A stretch of DNA of 5,115 nucleotides. It comes from an uncultured Clostridia bacterium (GTDB taxonomy: Bacteria; Bacillota; Clostridia; Christensenellales; CAG-138). The notes under the pieces are model-generated. The model was not told the DNA's origin, did no database searches, and saw only the letters and a program-made list of their open reading frames with translations. The position numbers and the translations under genes were made by a program. This document shows positions 1 through 5,016 of this stretch, piece after piece (the first letter of the stretch is position 1; each line of letters begins with the position of its first letter). The DNA lies in assembly GCA_937913075.1 (NCBI GenBank), contig CALEPU010000276.1, positions 1 through 5,115 on the forward strand, read 5' to 3'.

Positions 1-246
1 GCCCGCTGGGAGGGCTTTTCCCTGGTGTGGTACAGAGAGCTCTTCAACGATCCCAACATTATGCATTCCCTGTGGATCACGCTGAGCATCGCCGTGCTGG
101 CTGCCCTGTTTTCCACCATCATCGGCACGCTGGCGGCCATCGGCATTCAGGCCATGCGGAAGCGGCCCCAGAGCATTATGCTGGCCCTGAACAACATTCC
201 CATGACCATGCCGGACATCGGGACCGGTATCAGCCTGATGCTGCTC
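1..246 (+). CDS. potC: Spermidine/putrescine ABC transporter permease (PotC-like), internal fragment
   Basis: This is a piece of an inner-membrane permease subunit of a polyamine ABC importer (BPD_transp_1 fold), which in an intact system works with PotA, PotB and PotD. The frame is open from base 1 (ARWEGFSLVWYRELF...), so the N-terminus lies outside the window. Visible family features are the WYRELFNDPNIM segment, a hydrophobic transmembrane stretch (SIAVLAALFSTIIGTLAAIGI), the RKR loop, and the LNNIPM...PDIGTGISLMLL segment typical of PotC. After LMLL, where the family continues with another membrane helix, the reading changes to an unrelated hydrophilic tail (TVDTRCIS...) and ends at a TGA at 337-339. 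I therefore end the real homology at about 246. The tail overlaps antisense to the start of another gene. At most about a third of a normal permease of roughly 260-280 residues is present, so this fragment is non-functional as it stands. Related permeases (PotB or other PotC-like types) are possible. Confidence 0.75.
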
Positions 247-311
247 ACGGTGGATACACGGTGCATCTCTATCGGGATGCACCCGCCGGAGGAAAGCCTG
301 ATCTTGGACAT
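246..311 (-). pseudogene. 5' end of a truncated gene, possibly tryptophanase-type beta-eliminating lyase
   Basis: An ATG at 311-309 on the minus strand has a strong SD (AAGGAGA at 324-318, 6 nt before the start) and opens a frame reading MSKIRLSSGGCIPIEMHRVSTV. About 22 codons later, near 246, the frame runs into the antisense of the PotC fragment and becomes nonsense-like. The strong ribosome-binding site and sensible N-terminus argue that this is a genuine gene start. From memory, the pattern (short basic start, then IP-x-EMH-(K/R)-V) resembles the N-terminus of tryptophanase-like PLP lyases in Clostridia, but 22 residues are too few to be sure and I give no symbol. The gene would lie downstream of, and in the same direction as, the GNAT gene, 157 nt after its stop. 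It is broken at the same point as the PotC fragment. Confidence 0.4.
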
Positions 312-402
312 AAAGAGTCTCCTTAATATAATAAGATGATTGGTTTTGAAACTTTCTTGCGGAGCATGCAGCAATAATACTTTTGACAGGAGGCCGATCT
401 TA

Positions 403-451
403 ACCAGCGAAGCTGGTGCGCCCCCTCTTGGCGTTACGCCTTCGGCTTCGC
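403..451. repeat. Cluster of nested inverted repeats
   Basis: Several short perfect inverted repeats are packed into about 50 bases: ACCAGC-GAA-GCTGGT (403-417), GGCG-TTA-CGCC (430-440), GCC-TTC-GGC (438-446), and a longer-range pair GCGAAGC (407-413) with GCTTCGC (445-451). They lie between the GNAT stop codon (469-471) and the start codon at 311. No run of T or U follows any of the stems on either strand, so this is not a standard intrinsic terminator. It could be a REP/BIME-like dispersed element, a processing structure in the mRNA, or a leader element for the gene starting at 311. Confidence 0.5.
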
Positions 452-468
452 GGGTCAACTCCCCGATA

Positions 469-1128
469 TTATATGCCGTCGCCGCCGCTCACGTCACAGG
501 CGCACCAGATATCGCCGCCGGTGAAGCCCTTTTTTCGGAGGGCGTTTTCAAGCGGACTGCGGCAGGGAGCGCAGGCGGTGGCAAAGCCCGAGAGCGCCGC
601 GGCGCGTCGTAAAAGCTCGCCTATCATAAGCTCCAGCGCGGCGCCGTTATGCACGGGCATAAGCAGCTTGTCGAGCCAGACCTCGCCGACCTCGGCGTCG
701 AAACAGCCGATACCGACGCCCGCGCAGTCGCCCGTCGCGCGGTTATGCACGGCGATACACAGCTTGTCGCAGTAATAAGGGGAGGCTACAGCCTCCTTTG
801 CGGAGGCGCCAAGCGAAGCCAAGAGCACTCTGTCGTCCATATCCTCAGTTAAAAAGAGCTGACGGACCGAGTGCGTGTCGCTCTTGACGCGCTCCATATC
901 GCCGAGCCTGCGGCATAGGCGGTAATAAGCCCCCTCGGGTATGGCGATCGGAGCGCCGCGATCGGCGCCCGCGATATGCTCATAGCCCGTCTCCTCGCCG
1001 CCGCAAAGGGCGTAGGGAAGGGGCAGCAGCCCGCAAGGCTCGATAACGTAATCGTCGGGTGAAAGCTTCTTGGATTTTTTTTGCAGCAGTCCCGGCAGCG
1101 TACCGGGAGCAATTACCTTTTTTATCAT
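469..1128 (-). CDS. GNAT-like N-acetyltransferase, divergent
   Basis: A 219-residue soluble protein with no signal peptide. The N-terminal 100 or so residues (MIKKVIAPGTLPGLL...) are not a recognised domain to me. The C-terminal half has the GNAT layout: a strand around 131-143 (ATGDCAGVGIGCFD), then GEVWLDKLLM (148-157), an acetyl-CoA loop and helix (159-178), a strand FATACAPC (182-189), and a final NALRKKGFTGGDIW (195-208), the typical last helix and strand of the fold. The loop that normally reads Q/R-x-x-G-x-G/A is V159-H-N-G162-A-A164, so the leading Gln/Arg is missing and cofactor binding may be altered. I chose ATG 1128 because GAGGT lies at 1138-1134. A GTG at 1155 in the same frame would lie upstream of the predicted transcription start. 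The gene is 83 nt downstream of the chromate transporter pair and has its own promoter. The substrate is unknown. Confidence is good that it is a gene and moderate for the family. Confidence 0.65.
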   Translation of the reverse strand: MIKKVIAPGTLPGLLQKKSKKLSPDDYVIEPCGLLPLPYALCGGEETGYEHIAGADRGAPIAIPEGAYYRLCRRLGDMERVKSDTHSVRQLFLTEDMDDRVLLASLGASAKEAVASPYYCDKLCIAVHNRATGDCAGVGIGCFDAEVGEVWLDKLLMPVHNGAALELMIGELLRRAAALSGFATACAPCRSPLENALRKKGFTGGDIWCACDVSGGDGI

Positions 1129-1145
1129 ACGTACCTCGCGCTTTG

Positions 1146-1174
1146 ATGATAACACTTTATACGGCGTATGTCAA
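1146..1174 (-). promoter_or_regulatory. Sigma-70/SigA-type promoter for the GNAT-like gene
   Basis: On the minus strand a perfect -35 box TTGACA (1174-1169) is followed by exactly 17 nt and a -10 box TATCAT (1151-1146), one mismatch from consensus. Transcription would begin near 1139, only about 11 nt before the ATG at 1128, so the SD GAGGT (1138-1134) would sit at the very 5' end of the message. Some transcripts could also read through from the chromate genes, as I see no terminator in 1129-1211. Confidence 0.7.
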
Positions 1175-1211
1175 ATTAACAAACTGTGAAGGGATAAGGC
1201 TGCGCCCTCGG

Positions 1212-1832
1212 TCACTCCCATCCGCAGGCGTATCCCAGCGCGACGCCCGCTGCGGCGGCAAAGGCTATAAAGCATATCGGATGGAGCTTTTTGAGCTTTT
1301 TGAGGTTTGTGAGCACGAGCGTCACGATGAACAGCACTGTCTCGGGCAGCAGGAGCACCGCGCCGAAGTCGGTGCGTACCATGCTGAAATCGAAAAGCGA
1401 GGTGCCGATAACGCTCCAGGCTGCGGCGCCGATAAGCCCCGCGACTGCGGGACGCAGTCCCGTAAAGGCGTCCTCGACGAGGCGGCTTGACTTATACCTG
1501 TCAAGCATGCGGCTGACTATAAGAATGATTATGAACGACGGCGCGACGAGCGAAGCGGTAGCTGTCGCCGCGGTCGTGACCGCGAGCAGCCTTGCCATGG
1601 GACGTCCCTCGAAAACGCCCATGCCCGCCATGTATCCGGCGTAAGTCGCCATGTTGATGCCGAGCGGACCCGGCGTGGACTCCGATATGGCGATCATCTG
1701 CGAGAGCATCTCGCTCGTGAGCCAAGGGTATTTATCCGCAAGCGCCGTTAAAAAGGGCAGCGTAGCCAGCCCTCCGCCCGCGGCGAAGAGCCCTATCTTG
1801 AAGAATTCGTATATCAGTATCAGGTATATCAT
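1212..1832 (-). CDS. chrA: Chromate transporter family protein, second half (ChrA C-terminal-type subunit)
   Basis: A 206-residue integral membrane protein of the CHR family (anion transporters; characterised members export chromate using the proton gradient). Full-length ChrA proteins fuse two homologous halves. Short-chain members such as this are encoded as adjacent pairs and are thought to act together. Hallmarks are FFKIGLFAAGGGLATLPF (10-27), an amphipathic region, the signature ISESTPGPLGINMATYAGY (49-67), and hydrophobic segments near 82-108, 128-147, 157-175 and 186-203. The start is well fixed: AAGGAGG (1844-1838) lies 5 nt before ATG 1832, and that ATG overlaps the TGA of the upstream half in an ATGA arrangement, implying translational coupling. 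Real specificity may be chromate, sulfate or another anion; the sequence does not decide. Confidence 0.9.
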   Translation of the reverse strand: MIYLILIYEFFKIGLFAAGGGLATLPFLTALADKYPWLTSEMLSQMIAISESTPGPLGINMATYAGYMAGMGVFEGRPMARLLAVTTAATATASLVAPSFIIILIVSRMLDRYKSSRLVEDAFTGLRPAVAGLIGAAAWSVIGTSLFDFSMVRTDFGAVLLLPETVLFIVTLVLTNLKKLKKLHPICFIAFAAAAGVALGYACGWE

Positions 1833-2413
1833 GCGCCCTCCTTGCCGCTTCTGCGCAGCAGGAGCCCGCGCACTATGCCGCAGAGCGCCGCGGCTGTCAC
1901 GACGAACACGGGCGATATGTCGATAAAGGGCTGCACTACTATAAAGAAGGCGGCGCCGAGAAGCAAGTAATCGAAGCCGGAGCTGACCTTCTGTTTTATA
2001 AGCTTTATTACCGTGTTGAGTATCAAAACGCCGACGGCGACTCTTATCCCGCGCAGCGCATAGCGAACCCAGCGGATGCTTTGAAAGCCCGTCAGAAGCG
2101 CGGTCAGTATGCAGATTATCACGAAGGAGGGCAGCACCACGCCGAAGGTGGCGGCGAAAGCTCCCCGGAAGCCGCGCTGCTTTTTGCCGATAAAAGTGGC
2201 GGTGTTGACGGCAATAACGCCCGGGGTGCATTGACCTATCGCAAAATAATCCAAAAGCTCCTCACGCGTAGTCCAGCCGGTCTTGTCCACACATTCACGC
2301 TCCAGCATGGGCAGCATGGCATAGCCCCCGCCGAAGGTAAAAGCGCCTATCCGCATGAAAGCCGTGAAAAGCTGCCAGAGAGTAGGTCTTGCTTTGGGAG
2401 AGTTCGTTTCCAT
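1829..2413 (-). CDS. chrA: Chromate transporter family protein, first half (ChrA N-terminal-type subunit)
   Basis: A 194-residue membrane protein, partner of the adjacent 206-residue half. It has the conserved FMRIGAFTFGGGYAMLPML block (19-37), then DYFAIGQCTPGVIAVNTATFIG (55-76). Its CTPGV replaces the STPGP of the second half, a normal difference between the two halves. Membrane segments are visible near 84-109, 123-138 and 149-182, followed by a basic C-terminus (RGLLLRRSGKEGA). The start at 2413 is the first possible one, since an in-frame TGA lies three codons upstream. The nearest SD-like stretch, GGAG, is about 11 nt away, longer than usual. The gene begins 22 nt after the Ppx-like gene and ends in an ATGA overlap with the second half, so both probably come from the divIC promoter. 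Whether the pair confers chromate resistance cannot be read from sequence. Confidence 0.9.
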   Translation of the reverse strand: METNSPKARPTLWQLFTAFMRIGAFTFGGGYAMLPMLERECVDKTGWTTREELLDYFAIGQCTPGVIAVNTATFIGKKQRGFRGAFAATFGVVLPSFVIICILTALLTGFQSIRWVRYALRGIRVAVGVLILNTVIKLIKQKVSSGFDYLLLGAAFFIVVQPFIDISPVFVVTAAALCGIVRGLLLRRSGKEGA

Positions 2414-2435
2414 GGTAAATCAAGCTCCGAAAACG

Positions 2436-3359
2436 TTAATTCCGAATTGCGCGTTCCGCGCTGCGAATTTTATACAGGTATCCTTCCATTCCGTCCTTCG
2501 TGCTGCAAGTGAGCTCATCTATCCGCATGAGCTCCATAGCGCGCTCCAAAATGCAGGCGCCGTAATAGATTATATCGTGCCTCTTTTGAAGCATGGGATG
2601 GCTCTTGCGCCCCTCTGCGCCCATCAAAACAAGCTTCGGCAGCAGCGCCTTGACTTCATCAAGGGTGATAACGGAGCCGTCGACTGCGCCCTCACGGTAC
2701 TCTTTAAGCCCCAGAAGGTATGCGGCTATTGTGGTTATCGTGCCGCCAACGCCGACTGCGCCCTCATGCTCTATTTGAAGCTTGCCGACCTCGCCGTCGA
2801 TATACCTGCGCAGCGCAAGCCTTTTTTCCTCCGGTGCAGTGTCGCAGGCGTCAGAGCCGGGCTTTGGCTCCTTTCCGTCCGTCACATCGGCGACTATATC
2901 CGCGCAGCGAACGCAGCCCGTGCGCCAGCTTGCTGCCGTGCTCTTGGTCACTATCTGCATGGAAGCGCCGCCGATATCAATAAGCGCCCTTTTGTCGTCC
3001 GCGCCTCCGCAGGCGCCGAGAAAGGCAAGGCAAGCCTCATCCTCGCCGCTCAAAATATCAACGGGCACGCCGCATCTTTTATAAACCTCGTCGGCAAACT
3101 CGCGACCGTTTAAGGCGTCGCGCACGGCGCTCGTAGCATAGGCGCGTGGGCAGAAGCCCAAGCTCCTTGCCTCATCCGCAAGGGAGCCTATAACAAAAAG
3201 GCTCGCCTCCATAGTATCGAAAGAGAGCCTGCCGCTGCCCGCAAGACCGCTGCCGAGCCGCGTGGTGTAAACGCGTTTTTGCGGAAGCCTGCCGCAGCGC
3301 TCGAATGCAAACCGCACCGAGTTGCTGCCGACGTCTATTATCGCGTACTCAGTTGCCAT
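2436..3359 (-). CDS. ppx: Ppx/GppA family phosphatase (exopolyphosphatase-like)
   Basis: A 307-residue cytosolic protein of the ASKHA (actin/Hsp70-like) fold. Known relatives remove terminal phosphate from inorganic polyphosphate or convert pppGpp to ppGpp. Visible motifs are IIDVGSNSVR (7-16, phosphate 1), ATSAVRDALNG (75-85), SGEDEA (104-109, equivalent to the segment carrying the catalytic glutamate), DIGGAS (128-133, phosphate 2) and GVGGTITTIAA (203-213, adenosine/phosphate motif). The end of the domain, HPMLQKRHDIIYYG, is at 254-267. The length fits the short two-domain bacterial form, which lacks the C-terminal HD domain of E. coli Ppx. The usual DIGGGSTE reads DIGGASMQ here, so the conserved Glu is Gln135. 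The start at 3359 is supported by GAGG 3 nt upstream and by the motif lying at residue 7. Longer frames would add residues that overlap divIC. It overlaps the divIC end by 11 nt. Ppx and GppA activities cannot be told apart here. Confidence 0.88.
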   Translation of the reverse strand: MATEYAIIDVGSNSVRFAFERCGRLPQKRVYTTRLGSGLAGSGRLSFDTMEASLFVIGSLADEARSLGFCPRAYATSAVRDALNGREFADEVYKRCGVPVDILSGEDEACLAFLGACGGADDKRALIDIGGASMQIVTKSTAASWRTGCVRCADIVADVTDGKEPKPGSDACDTAPEEKRLALRRYIDGEVGKLQIEHEGAVGVGGTITTIAAYLLGLKEYREGAVDGSVITLDEVKALLPKLVLMGAEGRKSHPMLQKRHDIIYYGACILERAMELMRIDELTCSTKDGMEGYLYKIRSAERAIRN

Positions 3360-3699
3360 CGTCCTCATATCGCGTGTCGTCAGGGAAAACATAGCCGAGA
3401 TTATCCCTCGCATACTGCAAAAGCCCTTCAAGACTGTTGGTGTACTCGAGCTTGCTCTCCAAGCGCTCTTTTTCCCTCGCGAGCTCGTCAAGCCTGTCCT
3501 CAAGCTGCTGTCGCTGAGCAATAAGCTCGTCAAGCTTTTTCTCCTGATCGCGATACATCATTGCGAGCGCCAGAACGAACGCGACGACCAGTATGCAGGC
3601 AGCGGCAATAAGCGCTATCTTAACGCCCTTGCGCTTAAACCCGCGCTCTATTCTTTCGGAGTCTAAACCGGAGTCCCTCCTGCCGTCGGTAACAGACAT
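3349..3699 (-). CDS. divIC: Septum formation initiator, DivIC/FtsB-like
   Basis: A 116-residue bitopic membrane protein. In the known family (DivIC in Gram-positives, FtsB in Proteobacteria) it forms a coiled-coil complex with FtsL and DivIB/FtsQ at the division site and helps activate septal peptidoglycan synthesis. Seen here are a charged cytoplasmic N-terminus (1-26), one transmembrane helix (about 27-49, VKIALIAAACILVVAFVLALAMMY), a long heptad-rich coiled coil (about 51-88, rich in Leu, Glu, Arg and Lys), and the conserved extracellular ending LEGLLQYARDNLGYVFPDD (90-108), which matches the family pattern ARE-x-LG-x-V. The start is set by a strong SD (AGGAGGG, 6 nt before ATG 3699). It is the first gene of the operon. 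The name DivIC rather than FtsB or a paralog is by Gram-positive context. Confidence 0.85.
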   Translation of the reverse strand: MSVTDGRRDSGLDSERIERGFKRKGVKIALIAAACILVVAFVLALAMMYRDQEKKLDELIAQRQQLEDRLDELAREKERLESKLEYTNSLEGLLQYARDNLGYVFPDDTRYEDDGN

Positions 3700-3766
3700 T
3701 GCGATCCCTCCTCAAAAATTCAAACCTCCCCGCAGCTAAACCGGCAGGGCAAACTTATCCGCTTAT

Positions 3767-3795
3767 ATTATGCACTTTTTGATTGCATTTTGCAA
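3767..3795 (-). promoter_or_regulatory. Probable promoter of the divIC-ppx-chrA operon
   Basis: On the minus strand TTGCAA (3795-3790, 4 of 6 matches to TTGACA) is followed by exactly 17 nt and CATAAT (3772-3767, 5 of 6 matches to TATAAT). Transcription would start near 3760, leaving a leader of about 60 nt before the divIC ATG at 3699. Both boxes overlap the arms of a perfect 11-bp inverted repeat. Confidence 0.55.
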
Positions 3796-3804
3796 GTGCA
3801 TAAT
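3767..3804. repeat. Perfect 11-bp inverted repeat over the divIC promoter (candidate operator)
   Basis: ATTATGCACTT (3767-3777) and AAGTGCATAAT (3794-3804) are exact reverse complements separated by 16 bp. The arms are 27 bp apart centre to centre, between two and three helical turns. The left arm contains the -10 box and the right arm overlaps the -35 box of the proposed operon promoter, as expected for a dimeric repressor or paired-site operator. A further TTGCAC lies at about 3821-3826. As RNA the arms could also form a stem, but no T-run follows in either direction, so a terminator is unlikely. Confidence 0.55.
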
Positions 3805-3875
3805 GGTATATGATGAGTTTTTTGCACGTTGCCCGAGCTCCTAACAAAAAAGCATGAAATATACTTTTTTTATGC

Positions 3876-3904
3876 TTGACATTTGCATTGCTCTGCTCTA
3901 TAAT
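3876..3904 (+). promoter_or_regulatory. Perfect-consensus sigma-70/SigA promoter of tRNA-Arg
   Basis: TTGACA (3876-3881) and TATAAT (3899-3904) match consensus at all 12 positions with the ideal 17-nt spacer. The predicted start, near 3911, is about 11 nt before the mature tRNA 5' end, leaving a short 5' leader for RNase P. A-rich and T-rich tracts upstream (3845-3871) could act as an UP-like element. Confidence 0.9.
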
Positions 3905-3921
3905 ATTTTAGCAATCGAAAA

Positions 3922-3998
3922 GCGCCCTTGGCTCAGCTGGATAGAGCGTTTGGCTACGGACCAGAAGGTCGGGGGTTCGAATCCCTCAGGGCGCGCCA
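3922..3998 (+). tRNA. tRNA-Arg, anticodon ACG
   Basis: A complete cloverleaf folds by hand. The acceptor arms GCGCCCT and AGGGCGC pair perfectly. The D arm is GCTC/GAGC, and the anticodon stem TTTGG/CCAGA has one G-T pair. The anticodon loop is CTACGGA, with ACG at 3956-3958. The T arm GGGGG/CCCTC has one G-T pair and loop TTCGAAT. A discriminator G and a genome-encoded CCA (3996-3998) follow. In bacteria A34 of this tRNA is deaminated to inosine by TadA, so it reads CGU, CGC and CGA. It has its own consensus promoter and terminator and is a single-gene unit divergent from the divIC operon. Confidence 0.97.
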
Positions 3999-4008
3999 TT
4001 AACATACG

Positions 4009-4044
4009 GCCTTTCCTCTTTTTCGAAGGGAAGGCTCTTTTTTT
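4009..4044 (+). terminator. Intrinsic terminator of the tRNA-Arg unit
   Basis: The arms GCCTTTCC (4009-4016) and GGGAAGGC (4028-4035) pair over 8 bp with one G-T, closing an 11-nt loop. They are followed by TC and a run of seven T (4038-4044). It begins 10 nt after the tRNA CCA end. Confidence 0.85.
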
Positions 4045-4443
4045 ATCCTTTCACATCAATAATCCCGTGCAGCCATTGCTATTTACAGACAGACCGCTTG
4101 TATGATACGTACCACATTTCATGTCGAAAGCCCGCGCCATCCTCGAATACCGACCCGCCGAAAGCCCGTTTTTGGCTGCCCAAATTATCACATTTTGGGC
4201 CGCTGTACCACAATTTACCACATTTTCTTTACAACATAATGAGGATGTCGCCTATTATCCGCACATAATGAACAGCTGTTTTGTGAGCATACAGGGCTGT
4301 TTCGATGTCGTTAGGCGGCGCTTTGCGTGCCTAAAATCACGATGCTTCCATATGAGAATGCCGTTCATCAAAACACTTACTTGTCTGCCCAAGATACCAT
4401 ATAGAATAGCTGTACGGTTCATCACATTCGCCTCAGCTTGGCG
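4045..4443. other. 399-bp stretch without a convincing gene; short repeats
   Basis: Base composition is intermediate between the GC-rich operon and the AT-rich right end. Short elements seen are a 10-bp direct repeat CGAAAGCCCG (4125-4134 and 4159-4168), a perfect inverted repeat GCCCAAA/TTTGGGC (4178-4184 and 4194-4200, spacer 9), and several TAYCACAWTT-like words. A + strand frame at 4121-4477 has no SD and an unusual Cys- and aromatic-rich composition. A 55-codon minus-strand frame (4422-4255, MNRTAILYGI...) has a loose GAGG 8 nt upstream. I recognise neither and do not call them genes. The stretch may be regulatory or a decayed remnant. Confidence 0.5.
4110..4226 (+). repeat. Four copies of a TAYCACAWTT word
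   Basis: TACCACATTT at 4110, TATCACATTT at 4186, TACCACAATT at 4206 and TACCACATTT at 4216. The last three start 20 and 10 bp apart, about two and one turns of the helix, so they would face the same side of the DNA. The second copy falls in the loop of the GCCCAAA/TTTGGGC inverted repeat. No promoter or gene that they might control is evident nearby. Chance in AT-rich sequence remains possible. Confidence 0.35.
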
Positions 4444-5016
4444 TCACTTCAAAAATATATTCTCCAAAGTATTATAATCTGTTTTTATTAGCAAACTTTT
4501 CAATTTGTCATAACTTATAATAAAATGTGTATAAATATTAATTTCTTTCATATCCTTTGGAAAATAAGTTAACATTCTTATTAAATATTCTTTGCATTCA
4601 TCAAAGTTAATCACACTATTATTTAGATTAATTTGTAATTTGTTTAAAGATGAATGAGCATAGAAATCATTTGATGTTATATAATTAACAAATTTTTTGA
4701 AGGTATCAAAATCGAAAGAGCCTAAAGATAAATTTTCTACATTATAAGGCACTAATTTGTGAATATTTATAATTTTGTAAAATGTAACTTGATATGTTAA
4801 GCGAGTTATTTTGTTATCGGGGTTATTTGATAGACATAGTTTATCAAAAAAATTATTGAGAATTGTATGTCTCCTACTATCGAAAATGAAATACTCAGCC
4901 TGAACTGAAAGAGCATTTAGGTTGTTTTTGGCTGAATCTATATATATTAAAAGATTTAATAAAAATTTCATTATTATTATGTTATAAAGATCGCTTCTTA
5001 GTAGGATAGTTGGCAT
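4444..5016 (-). CDS. Unrecognised AT-rich protein with leucine-rich-repeat-like spacing, probably 5'-incomplete
   Basis: The frame gives 190 residues from the ATG at 5016, rich in Asn, Ile, Leu, Lys, Phe and Tyr, with composition and base content unlike the rest of the window. I recognise no named family. An L-x-x-L-x-L-like pattern recurs: VENLSL (93-98), LNKLQI (124-129), MKEINI (156-161) and LENIFL (184-189), spaced 31, 32 and 28 residues apart with helix-like stretches (FKKFVNYI, CKEYLIRML, KLKSLLI) between them. That suggests an LRR-like solenoid. No SD precedes the ATG at 5016 or a second Met at codon 16. The frame also stays open upstream and protein-like (LFTSWDNDNTIRTNINELSLIFD) until a TGA at 5088-5086, which lies very close to a contig end carrying adapter sequence. 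The real N-terminus may therefore be missing. It could be horizontally acquired, or DNA from another organism (even a protist or virus) joined in assembly. Confidence 0.45.
   Translation of the reverse strand: MPTILLRSDLYNIIIMKFLLNLLIYIDSAKNNLNALSVQAEYFIFDSRRHTILNNFFDKLCLSNNPDNKITRLTYQVTFYKIINIHKLVPYNVENLSLGSFDFDTFKKFVNYITSNDFYAHSSLNKLQINLNNSVINFDECKEYLIRMLTYFPKDMKEINIYTHFIISYDKLKSLLIKTDYNTLENIFLK

Noticed and set aside
401..468. Intrinsic terminator after the GNAT-like gene
   Set aside because: Hairpins are present but none has a following U-tract on the minus strand.
1833..2231. N-terminal extension of the second chrA half upstream of 1832 (Arg-rich MHPGRYCRQHRH...)
   Set aside because: It is an out-of-frame reading of the first chrA half. 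The SD at 1844-1838, the ATGA overlap and the family's normal start all point to 1832.
469..3533. Long + strand and alternative-frame openings across the operon
   Set aside because: They are antisense or out-of-frame shadows of the five minus-strand genes, which have SD sites, family motifs and operon overlaps.
3360..3533. 58-residue N-terminal extension of the Ppx-like protein
   Set aside because: It overlaps divIC out of frame, and the conserved DVGSNS motif normally lies within the first 15 residues, as it does from the start at 3359.
3854..4105. + strand reading frame of 83 codons across the tRNA (…RPWLSWIERLATDQKVGGSNPSGRA…)
   Set aside because: This is the well-known false protein produced by translating through a tRNA gene. 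The tRNA, its promoter and its terminator account for the sequence.
4255..4422. 55-codon minus-strand frame MNRTAILYGILGRQ with a loose GAGG upstream
   Set aside because: It is short and unrecognised, and the SD is distant (8 nt) and weak. It is recorded only in the description of the gene-free stretch.
4121..4477. + strand reading frame of 118 codons starting MSKARAILEY
   Set aside because: There is no SD upstream, the composition is odd (many Cys, Phe and Arg), it crosses the composition break into the antisense of the AT-rich frame, and it resembles no family I know.
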